Program-made: the position numbers and the translations under genes
Virus record (IMG/VR): IMGVR_UViG_3300025120_000479
Location: 1 to 25,965 of that record
Reading direction: 5' to 3' (one strand)
DNA from: a virus
DNA: 25,965 bases
Part shown: in pieces, positions 10,301 through 17,219 of the stretch
How positions within the stretch are numbered: the stretch's first letter is position 1
How the letters are laid out: each line of letters begins with the position of its first letter
Notes under the pieces: generated by a model
The model's input: only the letters and a program-made list of their open reading frames with translations
Databases searched by the model: none
Told to the model about the DNA's origin: nothing

Positions 10301-10431
10301 ATAAAATTCTGAGCAATCGCAGGGGCAATGCAAGGAAGTGGATGGCTGGGTCACCGGGCGATGACTTTGGGTCTGGCGGTGACATCCTGCTTGATGCCCT
10401 GCGAGTTAAAGACGAAATTAGGAACCAATGA
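7306..10431 (+). CDS. Large internal virion protein (gp16-like position; polyvalent-associated type)
   Basis: 1041 residues, the largest gene, at the place of T7 gp16 (about 1318), the core protein that leads ejection. The N-terminus (1-90) is Pro/Ala-rich and low complexity. The middle has SGFQTHAVNVAGNVGFQ (about 336-352), of the type seen in large polyvalent-protein-associated regions of podovirus core proteins, then several weakly hydrophobic helices such as LALGNMIALTMFGLASG (about 610-626) that could associate with membrane. I see no lytic transglycosylase motif, unlike T7 gp16 itself. The start overlaps the ADP-ribosyltransferase-domain gene by ATGA, so the two are likely made and packaged together. 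It ends at a TGA inside a sigma70-like promoter for the fibre genes. Confidence 0.7.
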   Translation: MSVADSPILPQPEAQPPMVDAGVAGDMTPATEVEPQGVEVAGPLKDAIGAAVGAVVKPIDEFVGRAEERTYGPQSDVPMEAGPGGSIIIPALPNQDLETFNRTLSEGGFQSGINLGRIGEIFDQLDANTQTRIAGDGGFDLETVLDNIKQNNVELFQHLRRDKKTMDELVTLANATGFENIMFKFLNRKPGELAPAEDVLAGMVGVIKLSQELQAGARSIVNAAGDDALEAAEFKKWRLMLSLTTNLAAQVSGNVSEMGRGLAVISNMSKLDLNSGEYAEQLDRFIADLDEGEMQYHAHAFLSMENPAARAKYAEKGPIQKGYDFAMENYINALLSGFQTHAVNVAGNVGFQIQTLAETGLAGVFGNIRTVGGMRGEIGDQAYMGEATAEAFGLLMAQKDAMTLMAKTFVTGESSDVINKIDLRTQRALGSTDNMIDIKNSLFAGDFSKSAWDTLGIATRLSGRFLATEDEFFKVITRRRVLYREAHRASQMTYQNARKAGSSRADAKQLASDTYTKTMMTPPIAVQNMMTAEARKMTFQGQPAGFFGKMGPMINDIPGMKVIAPFYNTPTNIINEAFDRTLNWSPIYKALKQKVTGEDLISGKEFDRAAAKLALGNMIALTMFGLASGEDQPDRNIIITGYLDGIEGVMGLDGLDYKVTGSIGNSLESRASIAAAAGVPPYSIGVWNDELQTYEWTSFSRFDPLSALLAMGADMAEYSRYGDEAGMVELTAAYTLAVAEYAENMPFLQGVSELNNALFGRGGSQEKFIERMLAWVGEDYVGNLATNVAGNLDRSTFGLLSYAAETISGGEYPLISQTSYLAQMERMQYPTKSSTKLPAGDMPGTDIRYTEAPEFMQGFYRALQKAKARNPFFSPELKPGLSFWGDEMVAGNGTRANPFNPMRTSQGELSRLDEELIRLVEIGEGRFGFHRNRIGETLLNDEQFDMFIKTINTIDESGNMPGDDGYDAAETLKLAMRMQLNKEEYIVASTDADRFDQLHKILSNRRGNARKWMAGSPGDDFGSGGDILLDALRVKDEIRNQ

Positions 10432-10456
10432 CAAATCACCCAAAACAGTGTACAAT
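10428..10456 (+). promoter_or_regulatory. Sigma70-like promoter before the fibre genes
   Basis: ATGACA at 10428-10433 (5 of 6 to the -35 consensus), a 17-bp spacer, and TACAAT at 10451-10456 (5 of 6 to the -10 consensus). It lies at the only real gap (46 bp) in the long virion operon, so transcription would begin near 10463, directly upstream of the fibre ribosome-binding site. It overlaps the stop codon of the preceding gene. Confidence 0.55.
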
Positions 10457-10462
10457 CATTAA

Positions 10463-10470
10463 AAGGAAGG
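10463..10470 (+). promoter_or_regulatory. Strong ribosome-binding site deciding the fibre start
   Basis: The purine run AAGGAAGG lies seven bases before ATG 10478. This favours that ATG over the in-frame TTG at 10472, which would be only one base from the run. Confidence 0.6.
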
Positions 10471-10477
10471 ATTGGTA

Positions 10478-11902
10478 ATGGCCACTTTTGCAATCAGCGC
10501 AGTCACGCGCAAAGCCCAGGCCACGGCCAATGGCTCAACCACTCAGTTCGCGTTTAGCTTCTCAGTCAACACTGAGGCAGATGTTGCGGTGTTTGTCGGC
10601 ACTACGCTCAAGACAATCTCAACGCACTACACGGTAAGCATCACATCCTCAACCGGCGCGGGGTCTATCACCTTCACGTCAGGCAACACGCCAACGAATG
10701 GCCAGATAGTCACCATTATGTCCAAGACGGCACTGGCCCGGTCGAGTGTGTACACATCCGGCGGCACGATAAATGCCACCTCATTAGAGACAGATTTCGA
10801 CACAAATATGATGCTGTTTCAGCAACAAGACGAGCGCCTAGACCGCACCTTGATTGCCCCGGTTGATGACGCCACCAGCATCGACATGACCCTGCCAAAC
10901 AAGGACGCCCGCAAAGGCAAGTCACTGGGCTTCGACGGCACCTCTGGCAATCCAACAGCTATTGAACAAGTCACCGGGGCGGCGGTTAATGTGTCCACTG
11001 TATCGGCTGGTGGTTCAGCCACGGCATCTGTGTCTGTATCAGGCGGCACGGCTACCTTTGCTCTAGGCATTCCGACCGGCGCAACAGGTGCCACTGGTGC
11101 CACAGGCGCAGCGGGCGGCGGCATGGCTAATCTTGTTTCAGATACTACGCCACAGCTAGGCGGCAACCTAGATATGAATGGTAAAGACATTGTTACAACG
11201 TCTAATGCTACATTAGATTTGGCACCTCATGGCACAGGTACAGTTGTTGTTCGCGGCAATACAAACTCTGGCACTATTGTATTTAATTGTGAAGATAACA
11301 GTCACGGTCAAACTGTAAAAGCGCAGCCTCATAGTGCATCTGTTACTAATACTATGCTTTTACCTGCCGGTGCTAGTTCTACTTTGGTATCACTTGTATC
11401 TACAGACACACTTACAAACAAAACTTTAACCTCTCCTAAAATTAATGAAGACGTAGCAGTAACTTCAACAGCTACAGAATTAAATTACCTAGACATAACA
11501 ACCCTTGGTTTGTCTCAAGCAAGCAAAGCTGTTACAGCAGACGCCAACGGTGTTATTACATTGGACAATGGATTTAGCGAAGAGTACGCGGAGCCAACAT
11601 CTAGCAGCAACGCGATGGCAATTGATTTAAGAACAGCAAACAACTTTAGCCATACGCTGACAGAGAACACCACAATCAGTTTTGCCAACCCAGCGGCGTC
11701 AGGCAAGGTATCTGCGTTTACTTTAAAAGTTGTGCAAGCAAGTAGCGCCAAAACAATAACATGGCACTCATCCATAAAATGGGCTGGCGATACAGCGCCT
11801 ACGTTAAGCACAGGCAATGGTGAAGTTGATGTGTTTACTGGCTACACGGTAGATGGCGGGACTAATTATTACATGTTCACCGCTGGTCAGGTAATGTCCT
11901 AA
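10478..11902 (+). CDS. Tail fibre with T7-fibre-type N-terminal attachment domain
   Basis: 474 residues from the ATG chosen by the AAGGAAGG site. Residues 1-~135 match the N-terminal domain that anchors T7-like fibres to the tail (QATANGSTTQFAFSF, YTVSI, GSITFTSGNTP, ARSSVYTSGGTINATSLETD, then a Gln-rich helix). A short collagen-like segment follows (TGATGATGATGAAGG, about 200-213), then a repeat-rich shaft (LGGNLDMNGKDI, LDLAPHGTGTVVVRG, TNKTLTSPKIN) common in marine phage fibres, and a compact C-terminal domain likely to trimerise or bind receptor. About 11180-11560 is clearly more A/T-rich at third positions than the N-terminal part, consistent with a swapped shaft. The gene ends by TAATG overlap with the LamG-like adhesin. 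Confidence 0.8.
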   Translation: MATFAISAVTRKAQATANGSTTQFAFSFSVNTEADVAVFVGTTLKTISTHYTVSITSSTGAGSITFTSGNTPTNGQIVTIMSKTALARSSVYTSGGTINATSLETDFDTNMMLFQQQDERLDRTLIAPVDDATSIDMTLPNKDARKGKSLGFDGTSGNPTAIEQVTGAAVNVSTVSAGGSATASVSVSGGTATFALGIPTGATGATGATGAAGGGMANLVSDTTPQLGGNLDMNGKDIVTTSNATLDLAPHGTGTVVVRGNTNSGTIVFNCEDNSHGQTVKAQPHSASVTNTMLLPAGASSTLVSLVSTDTLTNKTLTSPKINEDVAVTSTATELNYLDITTLGLSQASKAVTADANGVITLDNGFSEEYAEPTSSSNAMAIDLRTANNFSHTLTENTTISFANPAASGKVSAFTLKVVQASSAKTITWHSSIKWAGDTAPTLSTGNGEVDVFTGYTVDGGTNYYMFTAGQVMS

Positions 11903-13920
11903 TGAGCATTGTAGCTAAAAAAATCATGATGGGGTCGGGCGCAGTAGCCTTGCCTAGTGATTCAGAATTTAATCGCACAAGTTTCCTCAGTCATTTTGAC
12001 GGGAGCAACGATGGCGTGAACAATCAGTTCACCGACGCCTCTAGCAACCACACAGTCACAGCCGCTGGCAATGTAACCCAAGGCTCCTTTGGGCCATTTG
12101 CAAGGCCTGATGGTGAGTGGGGTGTGTCGTTTGATGGAGTAAATGACAGTTATTTAACTACGCCTAACTCGTCTGATTTTGCATTTGGTACTGGGGATTT
12201 TACTGTTGAATTTTGGTTTAATCCCAACCATACTGACACTGGTTACATTCTGGATAGTCGTGGAACAGGTGTAAATGGTTTTCGTTTGTACCGTACTGGT
12301 GGTTCAGGTGGGGATTTAGTATTTTCAACGGTGGGTGGTGGTAATTCGAGCACTACTGTAGATGTAAATACTGTAAATAATAATTGGTATAATTTTTGTG
12401 TGACAAGAGCGAGTGGGGTAATTAAATTTTTCCTTAACGGCTCTCAAGTTGGGTCTGACGTAAACGACACTGCCAATATAACAAGTACAGATTTAAACAT
12501 CGGGGCAGGATACACTGGAACCCTTGCGTACACTGGAATAATTAGCAACCTTAGAATTATTAAAGGCACTGCGGTTAATCCAACAGGTTTGCCCACATCT
12601 CCTGCAACGAATGTAACAAACACTGTTCTACTGACATGCCAAAGTAACAGGTTCGTTGATAACTCTTCTAGTGGTCACACAATAGAAGAATATGGCGGTG
12701 TAGCCGTCACAGCATTTGGCCCATTCCTGTCCAGTGCAGTGTATGACCCTGCGGTGAACGGGGCGAGTGCACACTTTGAGGGAGGCGATGATGACTACTT
12801 ATCACTTTCACCACAATCTGATTTTGCTTTTGGCACAGGGGATTTTTCTATTTCTTTATGGGTTTATTACCACAACGTAGGGAGTTTTGATTATTTAATT
12901 GATGGTCGCAACTCTGGTCAAACAAGTGGCACATGGACACTATCAATCAACTACACTAACGGTTCTTCTGGTAAGTTAATGTTGGCAAGTGGCAATAGTG
13001 CTATACTAACATCCGACACAAATTTAAGCAAAAATCAATGGTATTATATTACTGTTTCACGTTCTGGAACTACTAGCCTCATGCATTTTAATGGAACTCA
13101 AGTTGCTATAAATTCGTCAGATTCAACAAATTATTCTACTGCTCCTAATACATCTTACATCGGAACTAGATATAGCACTCAACACAGCTTTGACGGGATT
13201 ATGGGTGATGTTAGAGTTGTAAAGGGTACGGCCTTATCTAGCTACACCCCACCAACTGCTCCCCTCACAGCCATCACCAACACCAAGCTGTTGCTAAACA
13301 TGGCAGATGGTCAGGCGATTGACAGTACTGCACAACGTAATTTGTCTTTAGAAAACGGCACAAATATATCTACCGCACAGGCTAAGTTTGGTAATTCTTC
13401 TCTTTATTTTGATGGGACTACTGACACAGCTACAGTCATAGGCTCAGAGAATGTTAACTTTGGTACAGCCAATTTTACTGTTGAGGGTTGGATTAGACCC
13501 GCTAGTTTTTCTGGGTACAAGCCCAATATTATATCCAAGTGGACTAACGGCAGTCGTGGCTGGGCGGTAAGATTGGTGGCTAGTGGTTCTGGATTTGTAA
13601 TGAGATTTACGTTTTCCACTGATGGCAGCAACGATTTCAACTTAGATGCTACAACTGTTTTAGCTTTTGATACATGGCAAAACTTTGCGTTTGTTCAAAA
13701 TAGCAACACCGTAACTTGTTATGCTAACGGGACAGCTAACGGAACAATAAGTTGCAGTACAATATTTGCCAGTACCAATCCTATAATACTCGGAGATTGG
13801 GATACCAATCAAGCTGATTACAATGGTTATATTGATGACATAAGAGTGACCACTGGCGTTGCACGTTACACCAGCAATTTCACAGCACCGACAGAACCAT
13901 TCCCAGACAAAGGACAATAG
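11902..13920 (+). CDS. Triple LamG-like (concanavalin A-like) adhesin
   Basis: 672 residues built from three jelly-roll lectin-like units, approximately residues 28-245, 280-455 and 465-665. Each has the pattern of a Trp/Phe strand after a GTGDF or GTANF turn (FAFGTGDFTVEFWFNP, FAFGTGDFSISLWVYY, FGTANFTVEGWIRP), a W(Y/Q)xF strand, and a closing I(S/D)xxRI(I)KGTA or DDIRVTTGVARYT strand followed by a proline-rich link. LamG-like units bind carbohydrate. On a phage tail they suggest receptor or capsule recognition. There is no signal peptide, as expected for a virion protein. It is coupled to the fibre gene by TAATG and followed by an assembly chaperone-like gene. Much of it (about 12130-13250) is A/T-rich at third positions, unlike the virion core genes. 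Confidence 0.8.
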   Translation: MSIVAKKIMMGSGAVALPSDSEFNRTSFLSHFDGSNDGVNNQFTDASSNHTVTAAGNVTQGSFGPFARPDGEWGVSFDGVNDSYLTTPNSSDFAFGTGDFTVEFWFNPNHTDTGYILDSRGTGVNGFRLYRTGGSGGDLVFSTVGGGNSSTTVDVNTVNNNWYNFCVTRASGVIKFFLNGSQVGSDVNDTANITSTDLNIGAGYTGTLAYTGIISNLRIIKGTAVNPTGLPTSPATNVTNTVLLTCQSNRFVDNSSSGHTIEEYGGVAVTAFGPFLSSAVYDPAVNGASAHFEGGDDDYLSLSPQSDFAFGTGDFSISLWVYYHNVGSFDYLIDGRNSGQTSGTWTLSINYTNGSSGKLMLASGNSAILTSDTNLSKNQWYYITVSRSGTTSLMHFNGTQVAINSSDSTNYSTAPNTSYIGTRYSTQHSFDGIMGDVRVVKGTALSSYTPPTAPLTAITNTKLLLNMADGQAIDSTAQRNLSLENGTNISTAQAKFGNSSLYFDGTTDTATVIGSENVNFGTANFTVEGWIRPASFSGYKPNIISKWTNGSRGWAVRLVASGSGFVMRFTFSTDGSNDFNLDATTVLAFDTWQNFAFVQNSNTVTCYANGTANGTISCSTIFASTNPIILGDWDTNQADYNGYIDDIRVTTGVARYTSNFTAPTEPFPDKGQ

Positions 13921-13922
13921 AA

Positions 13923-14411
13923 ATGAAGATAGCAAAACTAGATGGCTCAACAGTAGGCGAGATAGCAGACCACAAGTCTTTGTTTCCCAACACTAGCTTT
14001 CCAAAGTCTGGCCCTGACAGTGATTGGCTGGCGGTTAATAGCTGTGCCGAGGTGGTGGTGTTCCTAGCTTATGACTCAGCCACACAGAAAAACGAGGCAG
14101 TCACGCCTTATCTGTCGGGTGGCAAGGTCTACACTCGCCGTGTCACTGACATGACTACTGAGGAACGTGCGGCGGTGGTGACAGCGGCTAACGCAGCGAC
14201 AGCACAGCGCAACAGGGCAGAAAGAGATAAACGTCTAGCGGCATGTGATTGGGTGGTGACTAAGGCATTGGAAGCTGGTGGGTCTGTGCCGTCTGCTTGG
14301 GTTACTTATCGCACCGCCCTGCGCGACATCACCAAACATGCAAACTGGCCTAACTTGGCAAACCCTGACATGGAAGGCAACGGCGGTGATTGGCCGGTTG
14401 AACCTAGCTAA
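13923..14411 (+). CDS. Tail assembly chaperone-like protein
   Basis: 162 residues. The C-terminal third has the pattern of the phage tail assembly chaperone family: NRAERDKRLAACDWVVTKAL (about 98-117), WVTYRTALRDITKH (about 126-139), then NWPNL and a closing DWPVEP. The N-terminal part (SDWLAVNSCAEVVVFLAY) may be a fibre-interacting domain. Such proteins are encoded next to fibre genes and help them fold or attach, which fits its position two bases after the LamG-like adhesin. It ends by TAATG overlap with the next small gene. The family match is by recalled pattern. Confidence 0.65.
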   Translation: MKIAKLDGSTVGEIADHKSLFPNTSFPKSGPDSDWLAVNSCAEVVVFLAYDSATQKNEAVTPYLSGGKVYTRRVTDMTTEERAAVVTAANAATAQRNRAERDKRLAACDWVVTKALEAGGSVPSAWVTYRTALRDITKHANWPNLANPDMEGNGGDWPVEPS

Positions 14412-14599
14412 TGGATAAAAGAACTGTAGCTTCAGCGCATGAGCGCATCGATGGAATAGACAACAGGCTGGTGGCCTTAGAGGTTCGCCTTGAGGAGCGG
14501 TGGCTGGAGCAACTGCACCGTATGCGTAGGCTAGAGCATATCATACTGGGGTCAGCCGCCGCCACAATCGCCCTGCTTCTCAGCCTGATAATGGAGTAA
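14411..14599 (+). CDS. Small coiled-coil protein with C-terminal membrane segment (XhlA/holin-like)
   Basis: 62 residues. The first ~45 form an amphipathic helix rich in Glu/Arg/Leu (RLVALEVRLEERWLEQLHRM), and the last ~18 (IILGSAAATIALLLSLIME) form one transmembrane helix. This is the architecture of XhlA-type haemolysin or holin-accessory proteins, which act at the inner membrane during lysis. It opens the lysis region by TAATG overlap with the chaperone-like gene. A structural or regulatory membrane role is also possible. Confidence 0.55.
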   Translation: MDKRTVASAHERIDGIDNRLVALEVRLEERWLEQLHRMRRLEHIILGSAAATIALLLSLIME

Positions 14600-14603
14600 C
14601 GAG

Positions 14604-14726
14604 ATGGTAACTATCGTGGACCTTAACCCTCACTTGCGTACAATTAACAAACGTGACGTTGATATTGAACAGCCCAAGCCTGGAAAGCGGAAACGCGGAC
14701 GGCCCAAGAAAACTGACAAGAAGTAA
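14604..14726 (+). CDS. 40-residue basic protein with AT-hook-like motif
   Basis: A short ORF from ATG 14604, four bases after the previous stop, to TAA 14726. The product has a neutral N-terminal half (MVTIVDLNPHLRTINKRDVD) and a basic tail containing KPGKRKRGRPKK, where GRP flanked by Lys/Arg is the core of AT-hook minor-groove DNA-binding motifs. The setting, among small late genes with a start right after a stop, supports translation, although the ribosome-binding site (GTAACGAG) is weak. Possible roles are DNA packaging, nucleoid interaction or RNA binding. No family is recognised. Confidence 0.5.
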   Translation: MVTIVDLNPHLRTINKRDVDIEQPKPGKRKRGRPKKTDKK

Positions 14727-14731
14727 ATGAT

Positions 14732-15235
14732 ATGGTCGCTGAGATACTAGCCGGGATAGCACTTGTTAAAGCGAGTGCGGCGGCAATCAAGGAAGGCGTT
14801 TCAGCGGCCAAGTCAATGGGCGAACTGGCGGGCGACATTGATGCCCTGTTCGAAGGCAACAAGCAGTGTCAAAAGGCGCGGGCGAAAAAGTCCGGCATGT
14901 CTCTCAAGGACCAGCTTGGTGCAGGGTCAGCGGCCCAAGAAGTGATTGATGCCCGGCTGGCCAAAGAGGCATTGTGGGACGCCCGCATGGCTATCAGCAT
15001 GAGATTTGGGCCAAAAGCCTGGGACGATATTGTTGTTTTACAGGCCGAGAGAGACAAGGAAGCAAAGCGTTTGGCGGCGATTGAGAAACAACAACGGCTT
15101 GAAAAGCGTGAGCGGATACAGGGCATCTTCATCCTCATTGCTTCATTGCTCATAGGTATCACCATCATTGGGATTGTTCTTGCGGTCATTTGGGCAAGCC
15201 AGCAAGTGCCACCGCCAGCGGAGGGGGTGCGATGA
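14732..15235 (+). CDS. Helical protein with C-terminal membrane anchor, unknown
   Basis: 167 residues. The Ala-rich helical N-terminus (AGIALVKASAAAIKEGVSAA) and a charged middle with KAWDDIVVLQAERDKEAKRL lead to a C-terminal transmembrane helix (GIFILIASLLIGITIIGIVL, about 131-150) and a short Pro-rich tail. Proteins of this pattern occur in the late regions of marine phages without a firm function. Its place in the lysis region and its ATGA overlap with a secreted small protein suggest envelope action. The topology (tail-anchored) differs from a classical Rz i-spanin, which has an N-terminal anchor. Confidence 0.65.
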   Translation: MVAEILAGIALVKASAAAIKEGVSAAKSMGELAGDIDALFEGNKQCQKARAKKSGMSLKDQLGAGSAAQEVIDARLAKEALWDARMAISMRFGPKAWDDIVVLQAERDKEAKRLAAIEKQQRLEKRERIQGIFILIASLLIGITIIGIVLAVIWASQQVPPPAEGVR

Positions 15236-15495
15236 TACCGGCATTGGTTCTCGCTGTGACCTTGGCCGGGGTGGCGAACCCTACACATGTGCCGTGCAGT
15301 TTATGGAAAAGATACACCGACCATTCCGGCCAGCGCGTGTGCGTCTATCGCTTCACGGCGGGGTTCGGAGGTCTCGGTTACCACTTTCCAACCTTGTCCT
15401 TTAGCGAGTGCCCCAAGGTGTTCTCATGCGTCTACGAAAAGAAGGACAAGCGCCCCACCCTGTCCGAGATTTTAGATTCACTGAAGAGGAACTGA
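15232..15495 (+). CDS. Small exported cysteine-containing protein
   Basis: 87 residues. The first ~16 are a signal-like hydrophobic stretch (MIPALVLAVTLAGVANP). The mature part has four cysteines (22, 37, 60 and 66) that could pair in the periplasm. There is no lipobox (the residues before Cys22 are HVP), so it is not a typical Rz1 o-spanin. It starts by ATGA overlap with the membrane-anchored 167-residue protein, and the pair may act together on the envelope at lysis. I do not recognise the family. Confidence 0.6.
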   Translation: MIPALVLAVTLAGVANPTHVPCSLWKRYTDHSGQRVCVYRFTAGFGGLGYHFPTLSFSECPKVFSCVYEKKDKRPTLSEILDSLKRN

Positions 15496-15499
15496 CCCG

Positions 15500-15706
15500 A
15501 TGACCATAGCAATGGAAAAAATTCTGGCGTGGAAACTAATGCCGCGCCTTATGATGTTGGTAATGACCGTGATGTATATTCGCGTGATTGAATGGTTCAT
15601 GTCGCTGCCTCAAGACGTTGTCAGCACACAGGCCACCGCTCTGACCGCGACCGTCACCGGCGCACTTACGGGAGCCTTTGCCGTTTGGGTGGGGCACGAG
15701 AAATGA
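15500..15706 (+). CDS. Small two-helix membrane protein, holin candidate
   Basis: 68 residues with two membrane segments (MPRLMMLVMTVMYIRVIEWF, about 14-33, and LTATVTGALTGAFAVWVG, about 48-65). The pattern MPRLMM...EWFM...TGALTGAFAVW is one I recall as widespread in T7-like marine phages near the lysis genes, usually annotated as a membrane protein or holin. Two helices and length fit a class II holin. The next gene begins inside its stop codon (ATGA), so the two are coupled. Confidence 0.65.
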   Translation: MTIAMEKILAWKLMPRLMMLVMTVMYIRVIEWFMSLPQDVVSTQATALTATVTGALTGAFAVWVGHEK

Positions 15707-16089
15707 TTGCCGCATTGATAGGCCCGCTGGTCGAACTTGCTGGGGGCGCGTTGAAAAACCGTGCCGCGAAGGGACAAGCCGAGGCGCAGTTAAAGCTCAC
15801 AGAAGCTGAAGCGAAGAGCCGCATTATGCTTAGTGAAAAAACATCGGTTGCGGATTGGGAACGCATTATGGCCGAGGGAACGCAGTCCAGCATCAAGGAT
15901 GAGGTGGTGACTTTTGCCGTGCTTACGCCTGTTTTGCTGTGCTTCATTCCAGGCATGGAGGACACCGTAAAGAATGGCTTCGACCGCTTGGCCGAGTTGC
16001 CAGAGTGGTACACTTGGTTGGTCTTCACGGTATGCAGCGCCGCCATAGGCATACGAGGAAGCAAGCACTTTTTCGGGGGCAAGAAGTGA
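15703..16089 (+). CDS. Three-helix holin-like membrane protein
   Basis: 128 residues. The N-terminal hydrophobic segment (1-16) is followed by an amphipathic Ala/Glu-rich region, then membrane segments around residues 68-86 (VVTFAVLTPVLLCFIPGMED) and 101-116 (YTWLVFTVCSAAIGIRG). The segment W-E-R-I-M-A...KDEVVTF...CFIPG...PEWY resembles holins of the three-TM type used in phage and gene-transfer-agent release. It overlaps the preceding two-helix membrane protein by ATGA and is close upstream of the endolysin, so holin or antiholin is the likeliest role. Confidence 0.65.
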   Translation: MIAALIGPLVELAGGALKNRAAKGQAEAQLKLTEAEAKSRIMLSEKTSVADWERIMAEGTQSSIKDEVVTFAVLTPVLLCFIPGMEDTVKNGFDRLAELPEWYTWLVFTVCSAAIGIRGSKHFFGGKK

Positions 16090-16211
16090 CAAGCGACAAG
16101 GTCATACCAATGCCCAAGCGGTCGGACCTAGATGAGCAGTTCATAATTTTGGAAGCCCAACGGCGTCAAGTTGAGCGCCAGAAAAAGCTAATTGAGGAGA
16201 TGTACAAATGA
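16086..16211 (+). CDS. 41-residue coiled-coil protein (GTG start)
   Basis: Short ORF beginning with GTG 16086 overlapping the previous TGA. An internal ATG at 16110 is an alternative start. The product is highly charged (LEAQRRQVERQKKLIEEMYK) and forms a single amphipathic or coiled-coil helix with no membrane segment. It ends by ATGA overlap with the endolysin gene, and the AATTGAGGAG before that ATG would also serve as the endolysin ribosome-binding site. It may be a lysis regulator or simply a coupling ORF. Confidence 0.55.
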   Translation: MTSDKVIPMPKRSDLDEQFIILEAQRRQVERQKKLIEEMYK

Positions 16212-16678
16212 CATACAAATTAGGCAAGGGTTCACTGGCCAAGCTGGTTGGCGTGGACGAGAGGCTGCAAGATATTGTTCACCGCGCCATCAAGGTAACC
16301 TCTCAGGACTTCAGCGTCATCTGTGGCTGCAGAACTATAGCCGAGCAAGAGGCCTTGGTGGCAAAGGGTGCCAGCCAGACTATGAAGAGCAAGCACCTGT
16401 TGGGCTTGGCTGTTGACCTGATGGCCTATGTGAATGGTGGCCGGTGGGAACTGAACCTCTACGACGAGATAGCAGACGCCATGATTAAGGGGGTCCGCGA
16501 ACACAACAGAGAGCGAGACACCAAGGTCAAGCTACGCTGGGGTGCGGCTTGGACCGTGGACAGCATTGGCAATTGGGAGGGCAGTGCTGAGAATGCAATG
16601 AACTCTTACATTGACATCAGACGGTCACAATCAAGACGCCCATTTATTGATGCCCCACACTTTGAGTTGAGACTGTAA
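16208..16678 (+). CDS. Endolysin, M15-type peptidase (VanY / L-Ala-D-Glu endopeptidase-like)
   Basis: 156 residues, the length of single-domain M15 phage endolysins. It contains the zinc-site pattern: CRT at 41-43, SKHLLGLAVDL at 61-71 (His63 and Asp70), RWGAAW at 110-115 (RWGGDW in relatives) and DAPHFEL at 148-154 (Asp148 and His151). The enzyme would cut peptide cross-links or stems of peptidoglycan in the periplasm at the end of infection. There is no signal peptide, so release needs a holin, and candidates lie directly upstream. It starts by ATGA overlap and ends by TAATG overlap, inside the lysis operon. The Gly-Asp to Ala-Ala change in RWGGDW is a small oddity. Confidence 0.85.
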   Translation: MTYKLGKGSLAKLVGVDERLQDIVHRAIKVTSQDFSVICGCRTIAEQEALVAKGASQTMKSKHLLGLAVDLMAYVNGGRWELNLYDEIADAMIKGVREHNRERDTKVKLRWGAAWTVDSIGNWEGSAENAMNSYIDIRRSQSRRPFIDAPHFELRL

Positions 16679-16878
16679 TGGGAGGCCCAGAAAGTACGGG
16701 GGATGGCCCGCGAAGAGCCGCTTTTCTCCAACGTATGGGACGTATGCGCGGTCCAGAACGCAGGAACGGTAAGCCGACTCCGCTACTGAAAAGCTTGATG
16801 GATTGGGGTGCCAACTCTAAGCGCGAGGCAGTGGCCAAAGGCAAACGAATAAGTGAACGCAACCAAAGGAAAGGATAA
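16678..16878 (+). CDS. Basic 66-residue protein, unknown
   Basis: Starts by TAATG overlap with the endolysin gene. The product is Arg/Lys/Gly-rich (RRAAFLQRMGRMRGPERRNG, then WGANSKREAVAKGKRISERN) and probably nucleic-acid binding or structural. It is followed three bases later by another very basic small protein. I do not recognise a family. Support comes from operon packing and the absence of a competing frame. Confidence 0.5.
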   Translation: MGGPESTGDGPRRAAFLQRMGRMRGPERRNGKPTPLLKSLMDWGANSKREAVAKGKRISERNQRKG

Positions 16879-16881
16879 CAA

Positions 16882-17034
16882 ATGGCTAAACCACCTGGTT
16901 TGTATAGAAACATCGATAGAAAGAAAAAACGTATCGCCGCCGGTAGTGGTGAGAAGATGCGAAAACCTGGCAGTGCGGGCGCGCCCACGGCCAAGGCATT
17001 CAAGCAGTCAGCCAAGACAGCAAAGAAAAGATAG
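16882..17034 (+). CDS. Basic 50-residue conserved phage protein
   Basis: ATG 16882 to TAG 17034, preceded by AAAGGATAACAA, a good ribosome-binding site eight bases upstream. The product begins MAKPPGLYRNIDRKKKRIAA and continues with GSGEKMRKPGSAGAPTAKAF and a Lys-rich end. I recall this GLYxNI...KRIxAGSGEKMRKPG pattern from many marine cyanophage and pelagiphage genomes, where it has no assigned function. It is a strong sign that the contig is a phage of that broad group. It is coupled to the next gene by TAGTG. Confidence 0.7.
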   Translation: MAKPPGLYRNIDRKKKRIAAGSGEKMRKPGSAGAPTAKAFKQSAKTAKKR

Positions 17035-17219
17035 TGCATCTCTTCGTCCTGTTCGTATTTATTGGGCTGGGCGACGAGCGTGAGCTTGTGTCAAATACTC
17101 TCGCGTATCAGTCAATATATGATTGCAATGAAATGGCCCGGCAAGTGGTGAAGCGTTACGGTTTTGCGAACTCGCCGGACGATTTCGTTGTGGCATACTG
17201 TTTGCCAAAAAAATTTTAG
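17034..17219 (+). CDS. Small exported or membrane-tethered protein (GTG start)
   Basis: 61 residues starting at a GTG that overlaps the previous stop (TAGTG). A short hydrophobic N-terminus (MHLFVLFVFIGLG) could be a signal or anchor. The mature part has two Cys (DCNEMARQVVKRYG and AYCLPK) that might pair outside the cytoplasm. Similar small proteins ending in AYCLPK occur at this spot in marine phages. It is the last plus-strand late gene and its stop overlaps by four bases the end of the convergent minus-strand operon. Confidence 0.55.
   Translation: MHLFVLFVFIGLGDERELVSNTLAYQSIYDCNEMARQVVKRYGFANSPDDFVVAYCLPKKF

Noticed and set aside
7306-10431. Lytic transglycosylase domain in the large core protein, as in T7 gp16.
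   Set aside because: No SLT-type catalytic motif is visible at the N-terminus, which is low-complexity Pro/Ala-rich.
15232-15495. Rz1-like o-spanin lipoprotein.
   Set aside because: No lipobox: the residues before the first Cys are HVP. The upstream partner is anchored at its C-terminus, unlike Rz.
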